Program-made: the position numbers and the translations under genes
The notes under the pieces: model-generated
The model's input: the letters and a program-made list of their open reading frames with translations, nothing else
What the model was told of the DNA's origin: nothing
Databases searched by the model: none
Shown: positions 45,500 through 57,881 of the stretch, piece after piece
Layout of the letters: every line of letters starts with the position of its first letter
Position numbering within the stretch: position 1 is the stretch's first letter
Assembly (NCBI GenBank): GCA_936432065.2
Contig: OW386285.2
Span: 39,859,920-39,923,919, forward strand
Reading direction: 5' to 3'
DNA length: 64,000 nucleotides
DNA from: Rutpela maculata
Taxonomy: Eukaryota; Arthropoda; Insecta; Coleoptera; Cerambycidae

Positions 45500-48123
45500 T
45501 TCGTTAACGATTGAGTTTAAAGAGTGGTATTACTGTGTTTAGAGGGACGTTTGGAACACGAAAAGGATTGGTGGCCACCAGCGGGACGTGTCTGTCATTT
45601 TCTTGAGGAGGGGGGGAGTTCGGTAAGTTAAAATCTAAAGATCAGTTGATAACTCCTAAACCATCAGCTTTACGAAAAAGACTTGTAGGACCAAAATGAA
45701 AGATAATACATTTTTCTACAATAGTTGTCCATTGCGCCTATGTGTTACGAGCAAGCGTTCGAGAGATAAAGTAAAATATAATAATTATGTTGCCGAAAGA
45801 GTATTATTAATAATAATTTAATTGTTTTACTGAATGTCAAGTTTAATTCATTATGCAAACTAACTATATGGTTATTCTAAGCGATTGGCATAATCACAAT
45901 GCAGGCTTTTGTCAAAGTTGATACATAGGCGGGTAAAACGAGAAAGAAGTTGACCCATGCACATGCACATGCATCATGTGTCAGTCGTCAACAAGAGAAA
46001 AGTTTGCTATGAATCATTCTGAAGAATCTTACGAAGTATTATCTGAAACAATTTTTATTTTATCCTCCGCCATTATGCTTTGGCTTTGGTGTCGATCTCG
46101 GATGTCTGGGATCGGGCAGGACTATTGACCTGGACCGGTCTCGTGCAGGGCGTGCGAACTTACTTTATATCAACCCCACTCACAAATGTGAGCGGTGTGG
46201 ATAATTTCGGCCCACCTCCCTGGGTCCTGGCTTGTTGGACCTTGTTGGCTAAGGTTTTATCTTCTGACGCTCTTCTCTCTTGGTGTTCTTTCTTCGCCAG
46301 CTTGTCACTCTTGGGGGTTAATCGTCGGTTTGTTGGGTGCTGTGGTATTCTGGGTGGGACTGACTGCCGGTACACAGAAGTCAATTGACATCCTGCCGTC
46401 CGGAACGTCGGGGGGGCAAGGATGAGCTATGTAGCTCGAGGAAGTGCAGACCTAACTGCTTTGGTAGCATTTTTGGACTGCACTGAGCTAGGTGACTACA
46501 GGTACTGGACGGTGTTTTGTCCGGAACCCGCAGGGTAGTCGGTGAGCGGTTGGGTATCGTCACCTCTCTTCTGGTGGTTTCTCCGTCAGCGGGGTCCTCG
46601 GGTTGGCGTCACTGGGTGGTGAGGTAGGGCATGCTAGTGAATAATGTGCTTATCATCGTGCATATCTGGTGCATTTGGGCCAGCACTGCGGTGAAGTTTC
46701 CAGCTTCAAGGGGTGCCTGTTGTAGTTACGCAGGGCTGGCGGGCTTTCCTGCGTCGTCTTGGGCTGCCCTGGCGTAGCTTAGCCCTGGGGTTGTCTTATT
46801 TGTGGCTTCGCTGGGAGCGGGTTGCTTCCGGGAGGCAGGCTTCTGAGAGGGTCCAGCTGTTCGTTTGAGTAGCTTGAACATCCTTTGTGGCTTGCAAGAT
46901 GTGCACCCAGTGGTGGGTTTCTCCACATTTGATACATTTCGGCTGTGCAGTGCACCATCCTTGTGCGTGGCCGAAACTCTGGCATCTGTGGCACTGATAC
47001 GGTCTGTTTGGCTCTCTGCTTCTCTGTGTTGACTACCAGTTAACAGCAGCGGTTTACTGCCAAGATGTTTTCCTGCTCCAGGGAAACCTGGACTAGCATG
47101 CTGGGAATTTCTTGTTTCGTCCTCCGGGACGACCTCCTCTGGACAGAGATAGTTTTCTAGGTCCGCTTTAACCTCTTTGCTGCTCACGCCGCTGGGTATG
47201 CTTCGGATAACCACCCTCAGTAACCTTTCTTTGGGCAGGGAGTAGGTGTGATATTCACGCTTTTCTTGCGCGAACATCCTAGTCATATTCCCAAAATCGT
47301 CCGTCGATGAGGGCTCAATGCCAATGCCTTCCCTGACCCCCTTGGCTTTCTTGGAATCGATCCGGGCCTCGTACATTTTCTGGGTCACTGCCGTGGAAGA
47401 TGTGCACCGCCCCTGTAAATGTGTTATGAGCCAACTTCCATGCACAGAGATGTGTGTTTGCCTTGGAGAAGAAGAAACCTGCGACAATGTGCACAATGTA
47501 ACAGAAATAGTTAGTGACGAAGACGAAGAGTTTGACTGTGACCACTAATTCTATTAATTTTCCTTATATCAATAAATAACTCTGTAGCAGACAAATGTGT
47601 CTTATTTATGTGTTTGCATACAGGAAAACATTTAATCTCACGAACGCCTGTTCGTAGCACATATGTGCATAGGAAACTATTGTAGAGAAGTATATTATCT
47701 TTCATTTTGGCCCTACAACTATTTTAGTTCGCATAGTATTATTGACTAATTAAACTTGACATTCAGTAAAACAATTAAATTACTATGAGCAAAGGTATTG
47801 AGGCTCTTTCGGGAACATAATTGGTACATTTTACATTATCTCACGAACGCTTGCTCGTAGCACGTAAGCGCATATAAAACTATTGTAGAAAAATTCATTA
47901 TCTTTCATTTGGATCATATAACTTTTCTTCGTAAAGTTGATGGTTAATGAGTTATCAACGAATCTTTAGATTTTAGCTTACCGAACTCCCCCCTCTTCCT
48001 CATCAAGAAATCGACAGACACGACCCGTAGGTGTCCACCAATGATTTTCGTGTTCCATATGTCCCCCTGAATACACAGATACCCTTCTTTACACTTAATC
48101 GTTAACCTGCACACGGGATGTCT
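45500..48123. mobile_element. Long-TIR element (~360-bp arms) containing LINE gag debris
   Basis: 45500-45860 and 47755-48123 are reverse complements with moderate divergence (cgttaacgatt, ggaacacgaaaa, cgtgtctgtc, aagttgatgg, ttgacattcagtaaaac). A ~70-bp part of the right arm (tctcacgaacgc, gtagcaca, aaactattgtag) is repeated at 47636-47705. The interior is mostly a minus-strand gag fragment. At 47460-47548 a plus-strand frame ends in SDEDEEFDCDH and is followed by aataaa, possibly the tail of the element's own gene. Confidence 0.6.
46726..47430 (-). pseudogene. Jockey-type LINE ORF1 (gag-like) fragment
   Basis: Minus-strand frames read KMYEARIDSKKAKGVREGIG, a YHTYSLPKERLLRVVIRSIP-x-GVSSKEVKADLE segment (the PRE_C2HC-associated region of Jockey/I-type gag proteins), then in a shifted frame two zinc knuckles: CHRCQSFGHAQGWC and CIKCGETHHWVH, the second missing its last cysteine. 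A proline/lysine-rich tail follows. There are at least two frameshifts. No ORF2 follows downstream, so the fragment is isolated inside the long-TIR element. The region 46080-46725 is less AT-rich and may be more of the same LINE, but I cannot read it. Confidence 0.65.
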
Positions 48124-48358
48124 TTTTTTTTAACATAGCACGACCCACTAATAAGAAAGCAGAAAGAAATCGCTAAACAGTTTTCGAGAAAAACGCAGTT
48201 TGAACGTTTAAAAGTAATTTTTATTTTAATTATTGCATTGCAACGCATCATTCTCAAGAAATAGTTATTTATGATATAAGTGTTAAAAGTAATATTTTAT
48301 TTTGTAAGTGAGGAAGTTTCACCTTAACCTTACGAATAAAATAAAATCACTTTGACAT

Positions 48359-49105
48359 GTATATTCATACCTCCGATTAAAGAACTTATATCTAGATACA
48401 TAATTGTACAGATTTGTATGTTGCTGAGATAGTTACAATCTAAGGCACTTCTTCCCATAAGTTCTTGATTGGCTAGTCGATCGCGGCCTATTCGAGCACA
48501 ATCGGTAAGTTCAATTATCATAATCTCAGTTTGACACTTTTGACAGTGTCCGCCATTAATGTTAATAAGTGTTTTTCGATCAAAATGTGGTGAAGAAGTC
48601 TTTTTATTTTAAGTTGTGATTTGCTCAATACCTAAATAATGAATATTCTCTATTCATATTTACACAGTTTAGTGACAATATATTTAGTGCAAAATGGTTA
48701 AGTGCTGTGCCGTTTGCAGAAAGCAGTTTAGAAAAGAAGAAAATCGATCGTTCCACAGTCGTAACATGATGAAGTTCAGTTTAGTTATAAAGTGAATTAA
48801 ATTTCAATATCCTTTCAATACATATTTATCTTACTGTATTACCTTACTGTAATATCGTATGCCTACATCACGTTGTATAAAGAGCCGGTAATGCAGGAAT
48901 TGCAATAATTCATTTTAATGAAAATATTTACCATTCTACACATTTTCTACACATACAACGCCACTGTTGCCTATGGGATCTGATGTTCATCTATTCTTTT
49001 TAATGGGTATATAATGTGACTATGTTAGGAGCAAACAAGGTATATAGTGAAAAGATAGCCTGTTATGTATCTAGATATAAATTCTTTCATCGGAGATTCA
49101 TACAC
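48359..49105 (+). mobile_element. Miniature element with THAP-domain remnant
   Basis: Arms 48359-48403 and 49062-49105 pair through gaatctccgat-aaagaa-tt and tatctagatacata. The 750-bp interior keeps an ATG-started zinc-finger start (48693) but no transposase core. It looks like an internal deletion derivative of a THAP-containing DNA transposon. Confidence 0.6.
48693..48794 (+). pseudogene. N-terminal THAP zinc-finger fragment
   Basis: MVKCCAVCRKQFRKEENRSF then HSRNMMKFS and a stop. THAP domains begin with M-x-x-C-x(2-4)-C, followed by R..SFH; the later C-x2-H pair is missing. THAP fingers bind element ends in P-like and related transposases. Only about a third of the domain remains. Confidence 0.5.
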
Positions 49106-50221
49106 TATTTTTTGAATTAACACCACTAAAACATAATATCTGCGTATTATTGAAATATTTTAAAAACATTTTTTGTATATGTCCGTCAAAAATGACACTG
49201 TGTCATGCTAGACAATAACGGTAATGTGAGTGTGCGTGAGTAAAATCCTGAACGTCGTAAACATGCATGAGTCTACTTCAACATATATGTTTCATGCGTG
49301 AGTATGCGTTGTCAAAATCTTAAAAGTCGTGAGCATGCGTGAGCGTGAGTCAATATTGACTCACACGCCCATTTCTAGTTCCAAGGAACCGATTAGTTTT
49401 TCATTAAGTATCGCAACGGAATGTTATCTAAAAGTACCAAGACAATGTCGACAATATAATGTTACGGAAGTAAATCTGTCGTCTAACGAAATCTGAGTGG
49501 GTTACTTCGACAGATGTTAAACGATTCGTTTCACAAGTGGATATTTAGTGCCAGGCGCCGAAGTTTAATTTCGGATCATTTAAGAGTATAATTTGCGGTC
49601 AGTGAAATGAAGAAACGAATTATTCGGCTTATTTTTGAAGATAGAAACTTCAAATTTTGTACGTATGTATTAAAATATATATTCTAGTTCGTCACGTTTT
49701 TAATTTTTTGTTTTAATCAAAAACACGTGATCAACGAAAAAATTGACGTCGAAAAATTGGAATTTACAAAAAACGAAAACGTAACGCCCTAGATAGTCCT
49801 TAATTAATTACGTGGATAAAATATAACCTCTTAATTTTCAAACATAGATTCAATAAATAGTTTCCAATTTTGCCGTCAATAGATGGCACTCGCCTCGGCA
49901 TTCGCATAGCTTTACACGCTCTCAGACTTTAGGGAGGAACTTGTTGTCATGGAGACCAGACGCGAATGAATGCTTGCCAGGGAAGCATTTAGCAGTTCTG
50001 GTAATTGTAATCTTAAATTTATTTATAAATTATTTTATCTTACAGGAATGACTTAATAGATAAAATTCTTGAAAATGTTAATACATAAATAAAAGGTGCC
50101 AAATAGAGAGGACCGTTTTGTATAAACACTCCTACAAATTTTATTATGAAAATTTGAATTCGGTTTTTAGTTATTATTATAGTTATATAGTTTTTATTCG
50201 AAATTATTACCAAGCAAGATG
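49106..50221. other. Unassigned 1.1 kb
   Basis: 49210-49370 has loosely repeated tgcgtgag/gcatgag words. 49870-49980 is less AT-rich (agatggcactcgcc) without a stable frame. No gene supported. Confidence 0.35.
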
Positions 50222-50342
50222 TACAGGGTGTCCCAGTCAACGCGCTATGCTCGGTTTTCACGGTAGTTTCTGAGATAAGTTTATGGTTCAAAATCCAGTC
50301 TGACGTAGGTTTTCCGAGGAATCTCATACTGCTAAGATATTT

Positions 50343-51015
50343 AGGAATCCAAGATGGCGGACGAATTTCGTCATCTATGGTCCTATTCGACTGAAAATCG
50401 ATATCTGGGGGTTTTCGGGGATGCGGTTTACGAATTTTTGGTCAAAATTTAGGAATCCAAGATGGCGGACGAATTTCGTCATCTATGGACCTATTCGACT
50501 GAAAATCGATATCTGGGGGTTTTCGGGGATGCGGGTTACGAATTTTTGGTCAAAATTTAAGACTCCAAGATGGCGGACGAATTTCGTCATCTATGGTCCT
50601 ATTCGACTGAAAATCGGAACCTCGGGGTTGTCGGGGATGCGGGTTACGAATTTTTGGTCAAAATTTAGGAATCCAAGATGGTGGACGAATTTCGTCATCT
50701 ATGGTCCTATTTGGCTGAAAATCGATACCTCGGGGTTGTCGGGGATGCGGGTTACGAATTTTTGGTCAAAATTTAGGAAACCAAGATGGCGGATGAATTT
50801 CGTCATTTGTGGTCCTATTCGACTGAAAATCGATATCTGGAGGTTTTCGGGGATGCGGGTTACGAATTTTTGTTCAAAATTTAGGAATCCAAGATGGCGG
50901 ACGAATTTCGTCATCTGTGGTCCTATTCGAATGAAAATCGATATCTGGGGATTTTTGGGGATGCGGGTTACGAATTTTTGGTAAAAATTTAGGAATCCAA
51001 GACAGCGGGCGAATT
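50343..51015. repeat. 108-bp tandem array, six exact-length units
   Basis: Units start at 50343, 50451, 50559, 50667, 50775, 50883 and 50991 (last partial), each exactly 108 bp, with the motif ccaagatggcgg and cgaatttcgtcatct. Units differ by a few substitutions and no indels. Since 108 is divisible by 3, both strands show long open frames (36-residue repeats such as MRVTNFWSKFRNPRWRTNFV); this follows from the periodicity. Confidence 0.95.
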
Positions 51016-51526
51016 ATAACTATATTTTGACCCCCCTTTATTTATGTTATTATTGGAGATAAAAAAAAGTTTTGTATAAGAGTTGTAGGGTTGTATACAT
51101 ATTTTTTTAAATGCAATTAAAAAACAATTGCTTGCATATGTCACGTGATATAACAATGAAGGTTGCTTTTTAAATGAAAACCCTGTATATTTTTACATAT
51201 TCTTTTAGATCCTTTATCCCCAATTTCAAACATATAAAGATTGATAGATCTAGTTGTAATATTTTTTGATATATCGGACATTAAATATGCTCCAAACATG
51301 CATGTAGGTATTTTAGGGTTTCTGACGGAGCGCTGTCAGTGGCGGATTTAGGGCGGGGGGGGCTGTAGAGGCAAAATCCAAGGGCGGCAATTTTTTTGAA
51401 AAACACCAAAGACATAAAAACAAAAAAGTTGTATTATTAATATGTTCTATCAGAACATGTTTAATTTATTTGAGAACGTGTTTTTTATATTAACTAGACT
51501 AAAGTTCCTTATTATAGTCAACAGTA

Positions 51527-52835
51527 CAGGGTGGTTGTGCAAGCGTTAGAACCTCATTTAACTTCTTTATTTTTGGAGTTACGTAAATAGTTCAAAAATA
51601 AAAGTTATGAGATATCACATGTATTTTCCAAACATCATTTCAGCAAAACAATTCAAACAAGTCGAATTTCGGAGATATGAGCTTTACCTTGGCTTTTTTA
51701 AATATATTTTTACACCATTTGAAAGGCCATAGAAAAATCTTTTCAATGATGTATGACACAGTATTTTTTTTAAAAACTATAGTAGATATGAAGTTTTATA
51801 TTTTCTTACATTAAGTCATGGTAGTCCGAAAAATATATACAGTGTATTTCACTTTTTAATTTGTTTTTCTGATTTGAATCAAATTTTACTTAAGTATAGA
51901 ACAAATTAGGATCTACTTATGACCAGAAAAAAAATTCACCGCCTACAAATGCAAAGCCACCTGCGTTACCAAAATATGCGGATAAAATCAAAAAATCATA
52001 TTAGGCATATTTTTATTGGAAAATTTTGTCAATGAAACTTGTTCAGAATTGTTCAGAAACCTTAAGTCCAGAATTTAATCAAATTAAAAAATATATAAAT
52101 TTTTATTAAAATAATGTCCAAGTCCAAAAATATCATTTTAATGGGTTTTTTCGTTTAAAAAACTGTACTATGACAATTTTATTTGAAATTAAACCCAAGC
52201 TGCCAGGTAGTTGTAAAGCAATTTACAGTTTTTTTTTTAATAATTATTTTCAAAATTTTTAAAGTTTCAAATTTTTCATTTTTTAATTTTGTTTAAATTT
52301 TGGCCATTTTGGGCAATTCTGAAAAAGTTTTATTAACAAAATTTTCCGATAAAAAAATGCCTAATATGGTTTTCCGATTTTCTCCACATATTTTGGTACC
52401 GCAGGTGGCTTTGGTACCGTAGGAGGTGAATGTTTTTCTGGTCATAAGTAGATACTAATTTGTTCTATACTTAAGTAAAATGTGATTCAAATCGGAAAAA
52501 AAAAATAAAAAAGTTATTGGGGTGTTACCATTTCAAGTGAAACACACTGTATCAATTATTGAAATTCTCCATTTTATTTAAAATAAAGTGAAATTAGACA
52601 GAACTAACATATTGTTTATTTTAATTTACATACTTTTGTTTTCCATGGCTAATTTGATAAATTGTAAATTTATAGTAAATTAGACAAAATTTGTTTAAGA
52701 TAAGCACCATGTATTATATTATAAATACAAAGCTTTTTTTATGGCGTTTCAAATGGTACATATATGGAGTGTTCCTTTAAAAAAAGCAAAGTAAAGTTCA
52801 TATCTCCGAAATACGACTTTCAATAGGCATGTCCA
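51527..52835. mobile_element. Inverted-repeat element interrupted by foldback copy 3
   Basis: TA at 51525-51526 precedes CAGGGTGGTTGTGC. Inner arms 51655-51730 and 52737-52830 pair through cggagatatgagctttac and ccatttgaaa-g-cat. Family D copy 3 (51840-52549) lies between. The right terminus was not found and may be destroyed. Confidence 0.5.
51840..52549. mobile_element. Foldback family D, copy 3
   Basis: 710 bp, ends CAGTGTATTTCAC and GTGAAACACACTG, TA at 51838-51839 and 52550-52551. Arm words as in copies 1 and 2. Sits within the 51527 element, itself within 50224-54605: three nested levels. Confidence 0.8.
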
Positions 52836-52904
52836 CAAAATTTTAATTTCAATTGTAAATGATAGAATTATCGATATTGTACACTAATTTAACAATTAAA
52901 AAAA

Positions 52905-53575
52905 AACCGCTGCCCAAGGAATCACTACTTCCACATCCAGATTTTCTATCCAAGTCACTCACAACGATAAAATGTTGTATGTGGAAATAATTGTTTAATA
53001 ATATAATATTTGAAATCGTCTACCTCAAAAACCCATAAAAACCCCCACATCGGTAGTGGGGTGGGGGTGGTGATAGAGGGTGGTAGTGGGGGTGGATAAG
53101 GTAAAAAAATATTTTGAGGTTTCTGGTTCTTGTACACACATTAAATCAAAATTTTTTTCCATCCTCTTTAATAATGGGGTGGGGGTGGTAATGGGGTGGC
53201 TAATGCCAAAATTTTTTTTTGAGACCTTAGCTTCTCTTGTATATAGTAAATACCAATTTTATGAACTCTTACCTGCTTGATTTACCTATTTACCCCAATT
53301 TACCCCCCAATCCTTCGACGGAACAAGATGAAAATATAATCTAGTTCTAGATTTCATTAAAGTACATATGCGCACCAAATTTCAAGTCAATATCTCAAAC
53401 GGTTCCAGAGTAAACGTGTGCACAAAAAAAAAGTTACAGACCGACAGACAGAAATTTTTTTTCGCTCAAACTTAAAATCTCGACGTTTCATGACATTCTA
53501 AGCCTATTTAAACAATAAAAAAATTTTAAAAAATTTTTGTCGTTACTATACGACCACTGGATGTGGATCCTTATT
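52905..53575 (+). mobile_element. Family A, full-length copy
   Basis: Left end gctgcccaaggaatcactac, right end ccactggatgtgga. G-run block at 53058-53093. Same internal order as 5264-5928. Confidence 0.75.
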
Positions 53576-53639
53576 TTGCCAGTTATTCGTAATAGAAATC
53601 ACCCCAACATAGCAAGGATTTTTGGTAATTTTTCAATAA

Positions 53640-54141
53640 AAATTCTTGGCCTATGAAGTAAAAAAATATTTTGAAGTTTTTGGTTCTTGTACATACACTA
53701 AATCACACTTTTTTTTTTCGTCCCCTTAAAAAATGGGGGTAGGGGTTGTAATGGGGGTAGCTAATGTCAAAAATTTTTTTGAGACCTTAGGTTCTCATAT
53801 ATACTAAATACCAATTTTACGAACTCTTACCTGCTTGATTTACCTGTTTACCTCCCCATTTCCCTCAATTTACACCCCAATCCTTCGATGGAATAAGATG
53901 AAAATATAATTTAGTTCCAGATCCCGTTAAAGTACATACGTGTACCAAATTTCAAGTCAATATCTTAAACGGTTCCAGAGTAATCGTGCGCACAAAAAAG
54001 TTAGACCGACAGACAGACAGACATTTTTTTACGCTGAAACTTAAAATGGCGACCTTTCGTGACAGTCTAAGCCTATCTGAACAATAAAAATTTTCAAAAA
54101 TTTTTTTGTTACTATACTTCCACTGGATGTGGAAGTAATTA
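53640..54141 (+). repeat. Family A, 5'-shortened copy
   Basis: Lacks the left terminus but keeps the right one: ttccactggatgtggaagt. Follows the previous copy by about 65 bp in the same orientation. Confidence 0.7.
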
Positions 54142-54144
54142 ATA

Positions 54145-54382
54145 TTCTATTTCCTGATTTCCTGTACTATATGTTTCTTTTTATGTTTGTATGTATATTT
54201 TGTGTATTGATATTTTGTTTTTTTTATCATGTTTTGTATTATGCTATCATTTGTTTGTTTTTACTATATTTTGTTTTTATACATTCATGTATTTTTTATA
54301 CAATATAATTACTGACTTACCTTATCCATTTTATTGTATGGCAGAAAAGGTTAATAAATATATTATTATTATTATTATTATT
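54145..54382 (+). repeat. LINE 3' UTR tail ending in (ATT)n
   Basis: T-rich, non-coding sequence with aggttaataaata followed by (att)7, like the tail of the LINE at 8395-10548. Only the extreme 3' end is present. Confidence 0.5.
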
Positions 54383-54607
54383 AAAAAGAACGCCATTGCC
54401 ATGTAAACAGGAAGTGATATTTAAAATTTACATGCCTTTTTTTAATTTATTCCTTTAATAGTCAATTAAGAACATAAATAATCCGATCAATTCTTCTTTG
54501 ATATTTAATTATATGTTTCTTAGCGGCATCGATTCCCCGGAAGAAAATACTTATCTCAAAAACTACCGAGAAAATCGGACATAACGCGTTAACTAAGACA
54601 CCCTGTA

Positions 54608-57105
54608 CACTGTACATTTACATTATGTATCTACAGATAGTTTTTCTTTTAATTAAAAACCACTGCCTAAGGAATCACTACAACCGCATTCAGTTTTCCT
54701 ACTCAAATTACTTTAAATAAAAATTCTTGTGCACCCAACGCGAAATTCGACTCTGTACGACAGAAATATATTTGAACTATTTCTCTTATATTACACAATT
54801 TTGTTAATCTCCTCCTGTTTACGTAGACGGCATATTTCATTGGTCAAAGGGGCACGCCCACCCGTATAAACCTTTTTCATATATATCAATGAAAATATTA
54901 TTTGTCCTACCACAGATTATCCTCTTAAACTAAGTAAAATAATATATCTCTAGCTAAGCATCGCCTGTATGCATGTTGATTCATTAATAAAGACGTTTAT
55001 TTTTGTTATTCTACACATGCGTAGTTAGCAAGTTAGTGAATTTACATGATAAGATTGTTATAATATTGTGTATGAAAATAGTCATATTATTCATATAGCC
55101 TAAAGCCGATCCTGATTTTGACGACATAACTACCTCGCAGCCGGGGTCTGGTTATGACTAGAAAGAATATTATGATATTAAATGGAAATGGACACATTCT
55201 TTACTAATAATTGTCATTATTTTTATACTATAGTGAAATATGTTACGATTACGTCATAAATGTAATGGTCGCGTTTTTAAAAAACGAATTATTTCGATTT
55301 GGAATTATTGAATTTGATTTGAAGAAGATTATTGCTCTTTCAACTTTAAGACAATTAGGTTTAATAATAAGAATTTTTTGGTTTATGATTTATGTGCACT
55401 GTATTTGTATCAAAAAAATACCGATCTTACGAATACTATAATTAAAATAGTACACCTTACTAAAAAAGTAGATTTATATTCATATTATTTACTTTCATAA
55501 TTAAAAGGGTTTTGCAATTTTTCTTGCAGCCCTAGGCACAATTTCAACGTGGCAGTTTCAATTATTTATTTCCGTAGAGAGTTGAGATATAAAACTAGAT
55601 TGTGTTTTAAAAAATGCAGCGTTGAAACCACATAAACTGCAGCGAATATATAAAATCGTGAAATAAAGCTAAACTCTTGAAAATTCATTTTAGACTAAAT
55701 GACACAAAGTAACAAATAACAAGCTTCCATATTTGCTTTCTTAAGTCTACCGTACAGCTTCCTCCTAAATAATTGCAAATCACATCAATTCGTTGCTTTC
55801 AAGCCTATAGCGAAATGATGAACAATAATGTACAGACTGATCAGGAGCTTTATACTCAGGAAGTCGCAATGACCAAAATTATTCGCAAACTATGCGAGTC
55901 GAACGTATTCAAATATTTTGCTATTTTCGTGCACACGCGTTCACTCGCACACGCCATTGTCACTCGCAATAACGGCTAGCGAGACGTGACGAATTCGCGT
56001 GAAGTTTTGACAGTTGGTTTGTAGGTTAACGACGTGTTCTTTGTAATTTTGATTGTTTTCCATCCAGTAAATAACGAAGATTTGAAGATGAATAAATTAA
56101 CTTAACTACAGCTGTTGCTGAAGAATTCGTAGTAGCATTTATCCCCCCCCCCCGGGTTCTTTTCTCTCTCGGCGATTTTTCCTGCCAGTGCTTTTTTTTC
56201 AGAGAGAACTTTTGTAGGCACTACTGTATTCATTGCAGGGGCGGCTTTGACTCTTTCCTGAGGGAAGGACGAATTCGGGATTAAAAATGCAAAATATGTA
56301 CTAAAATTGCAAATTGCACTATACTTTTCTATTTGAAACCCATTTAAAAAACTACGATTTAGCCGAATTTATTAATGAAAGTGAGAAAATGTGCGTAACA
56401 GGAGAAAATTTCCGAAAAAAAAAAGTTAAAAACCCTTAACATAGAGCATATTTTTGGGCTTCCAGCTTCCATGGATTCCTAGAGAATTTGGTGATATATT
56501 ATACTGTATATTGTTACCATAGGAACCAAACAAAATAACACCAATTTTTTGGGCCATCTCAAATTTTTTTTGTCGAATTTATTTTTAAAATATTTTAAAA
56601 CATTTTAGGGGGGGGGTCGAACCCACCCCAATGCCTGATTCATTGTCATTACTCCCATGATTTGTGAGGTTAAAAAACACATCATAATATGTGAATGACA
56701 CTTTTAGACAGTGTTGTCATATCGGCCACTCGCATTTCTCACACCTATGACGAACGTTCATAATGAATGAATGAATTAAGATAACCGAGAACCTTCGCAA
56801 TACTGGATTCGCATTAATGCGTGCCCGCAATTTCACGAGTTTTGTTGAGAATAGCACCTCTGTCCTATCGTGATTGTGTTTGCAGCTACTTGAGGGTTTC
56901 CATCTACTGATTGCCTTGGGATGATGTTTTGGTTGAACTTCAGGTACTTTATGGGTGGCAATTCTTCTTGGCGTTTCTAAGGATAGTTAATAATGTTATT
57001 ATTGGTTGTTTTGTGTAGTGTGTGCATTATTTAAAAATGTGTGTTGTTTTAAAATGTGTTTCAACCGTCTTCCATGTCAGCTCAATGGCCCTCTTGAACT
57101 TAAGA
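54608..57105. other. Unassigned 2.5 kb
   Basis: Holds an 11-C run at 56143-56153 and some less AT-rich patches (55970-56060, 56700-56950). No reading frame with recognisable features. Confidence 0.35.
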
Positions 57106-57109
57106 GATC

Positions 57110-57245
57110 TAGATTTGAGAAAAGGAGACAGGAGTTTATAGTAGAATCCGAATCACTTCTTGAGGATAATTTCCTACGAAAAATTATTTCGTTAGGTACA
57201 CTCAAAGTGTAAGCGAGACGCGCTAACCACTGCACTACTAGCCCC
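57110..57245 (-). ncRNA. tRNA-derived SINE head
   Basis: Minus strand from 57245: ggggctagtagtgcagtggt then tagcgcgtctcgctta, a good acceptor/D-arm with an A-box-like region. About 60 bp on, gattcggattc matches a B box at 8 of 11. The anticodon arm is not tRNA-like, so this is a SINE head, not a tRNA. The SINE body and tail were not delimited. Confidence 0.45.
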
Positions 57246-57881
57246 CTAGGATTTGTTGTATATCAAGATACTGATTGTAAGTGCACTATTGTTTGTTTAT
57301 ATGAATGGTGGTTTATGTTAGTTTTTGTGTTTATTATTATTAAGTGTTTGTTGTCATAATTTTATTTTGATTAGCTTTTTCTTAAAATTAGTCATTGATT
57401 CAGATATTTAAGTGATTTTTTCTTACTGACAAATTGTGTAGTATGAAGAAAGAATTTAGGGTTAAATCGTGAAAACGTAATTTAATGAGGGAGGTTTTGG
57501 GGCACTTAGAAAGTCAGGTGTACGAGGGCTAGAAAGGAATTGGAAAAGTTGAGTAGGAGTTTGTTTTGTTGTGTGTGGGGGTGAGTAAAGGAAACCAGGT
57601 GGTAGAGGCATATGTAAGGATAGAACGAACATAGAACTTATAGATTAAGGTGGATATATGTGGCGGGAGAAACATTCGGTGGATATGTTTTCAATCTGTT
57701 GATGAGAAATGAGACAATAACGAAAATGGCAAAAGTAATAATATAGCACTATAGTGTACTCTCCAATATGTTATAAATGTAATTTCGAGATAATTCTACC
57801 GAATATTATTGGTTTTATTGCAAAATGAATATGCTTAAAATCAGAGTGGATTTAAAATAAGGCAGTTTGCCGCTTATCTTG
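57246..57881. other. Unassigned spacer
   Basis: 57480-57680 is purine/G-rich on the plus strand. No gene supported. Confidence 0.35.

Larger units (their letters stand above)
50224..54605. mobile_element. 4.4-kb TA-flanked TIR element with nested repeats
   Basis: Ends CAGGGTGTCCCAGTCAACGC and, inverted, CAGGGTGTCTTAGTTAACGC stay alignable for about 60 bp (acggtagtttctgagataag). TA at 50222-50223 and 54606-54607. The interior has no transposase but contains the 108-bp array, a second inverted pair (51655-51730 / 52737-52830), foldback family D copy 3, two family A copies and a LINE tail. The element has served as a sink for later insertions. Confidence 0.65.

Noticed and set aside
47318..47548. 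Full plus-strand gene over the gag region
   Set aside because: The upstream part is antisense to the gag reading; only the last ~30 codons could be meaningful.
50421..50984. 187-codon frame and its minus-strand partner
   Set aside because: Follows from a tandem repeat of 108 bp, a multiple of three. No start context or domain.
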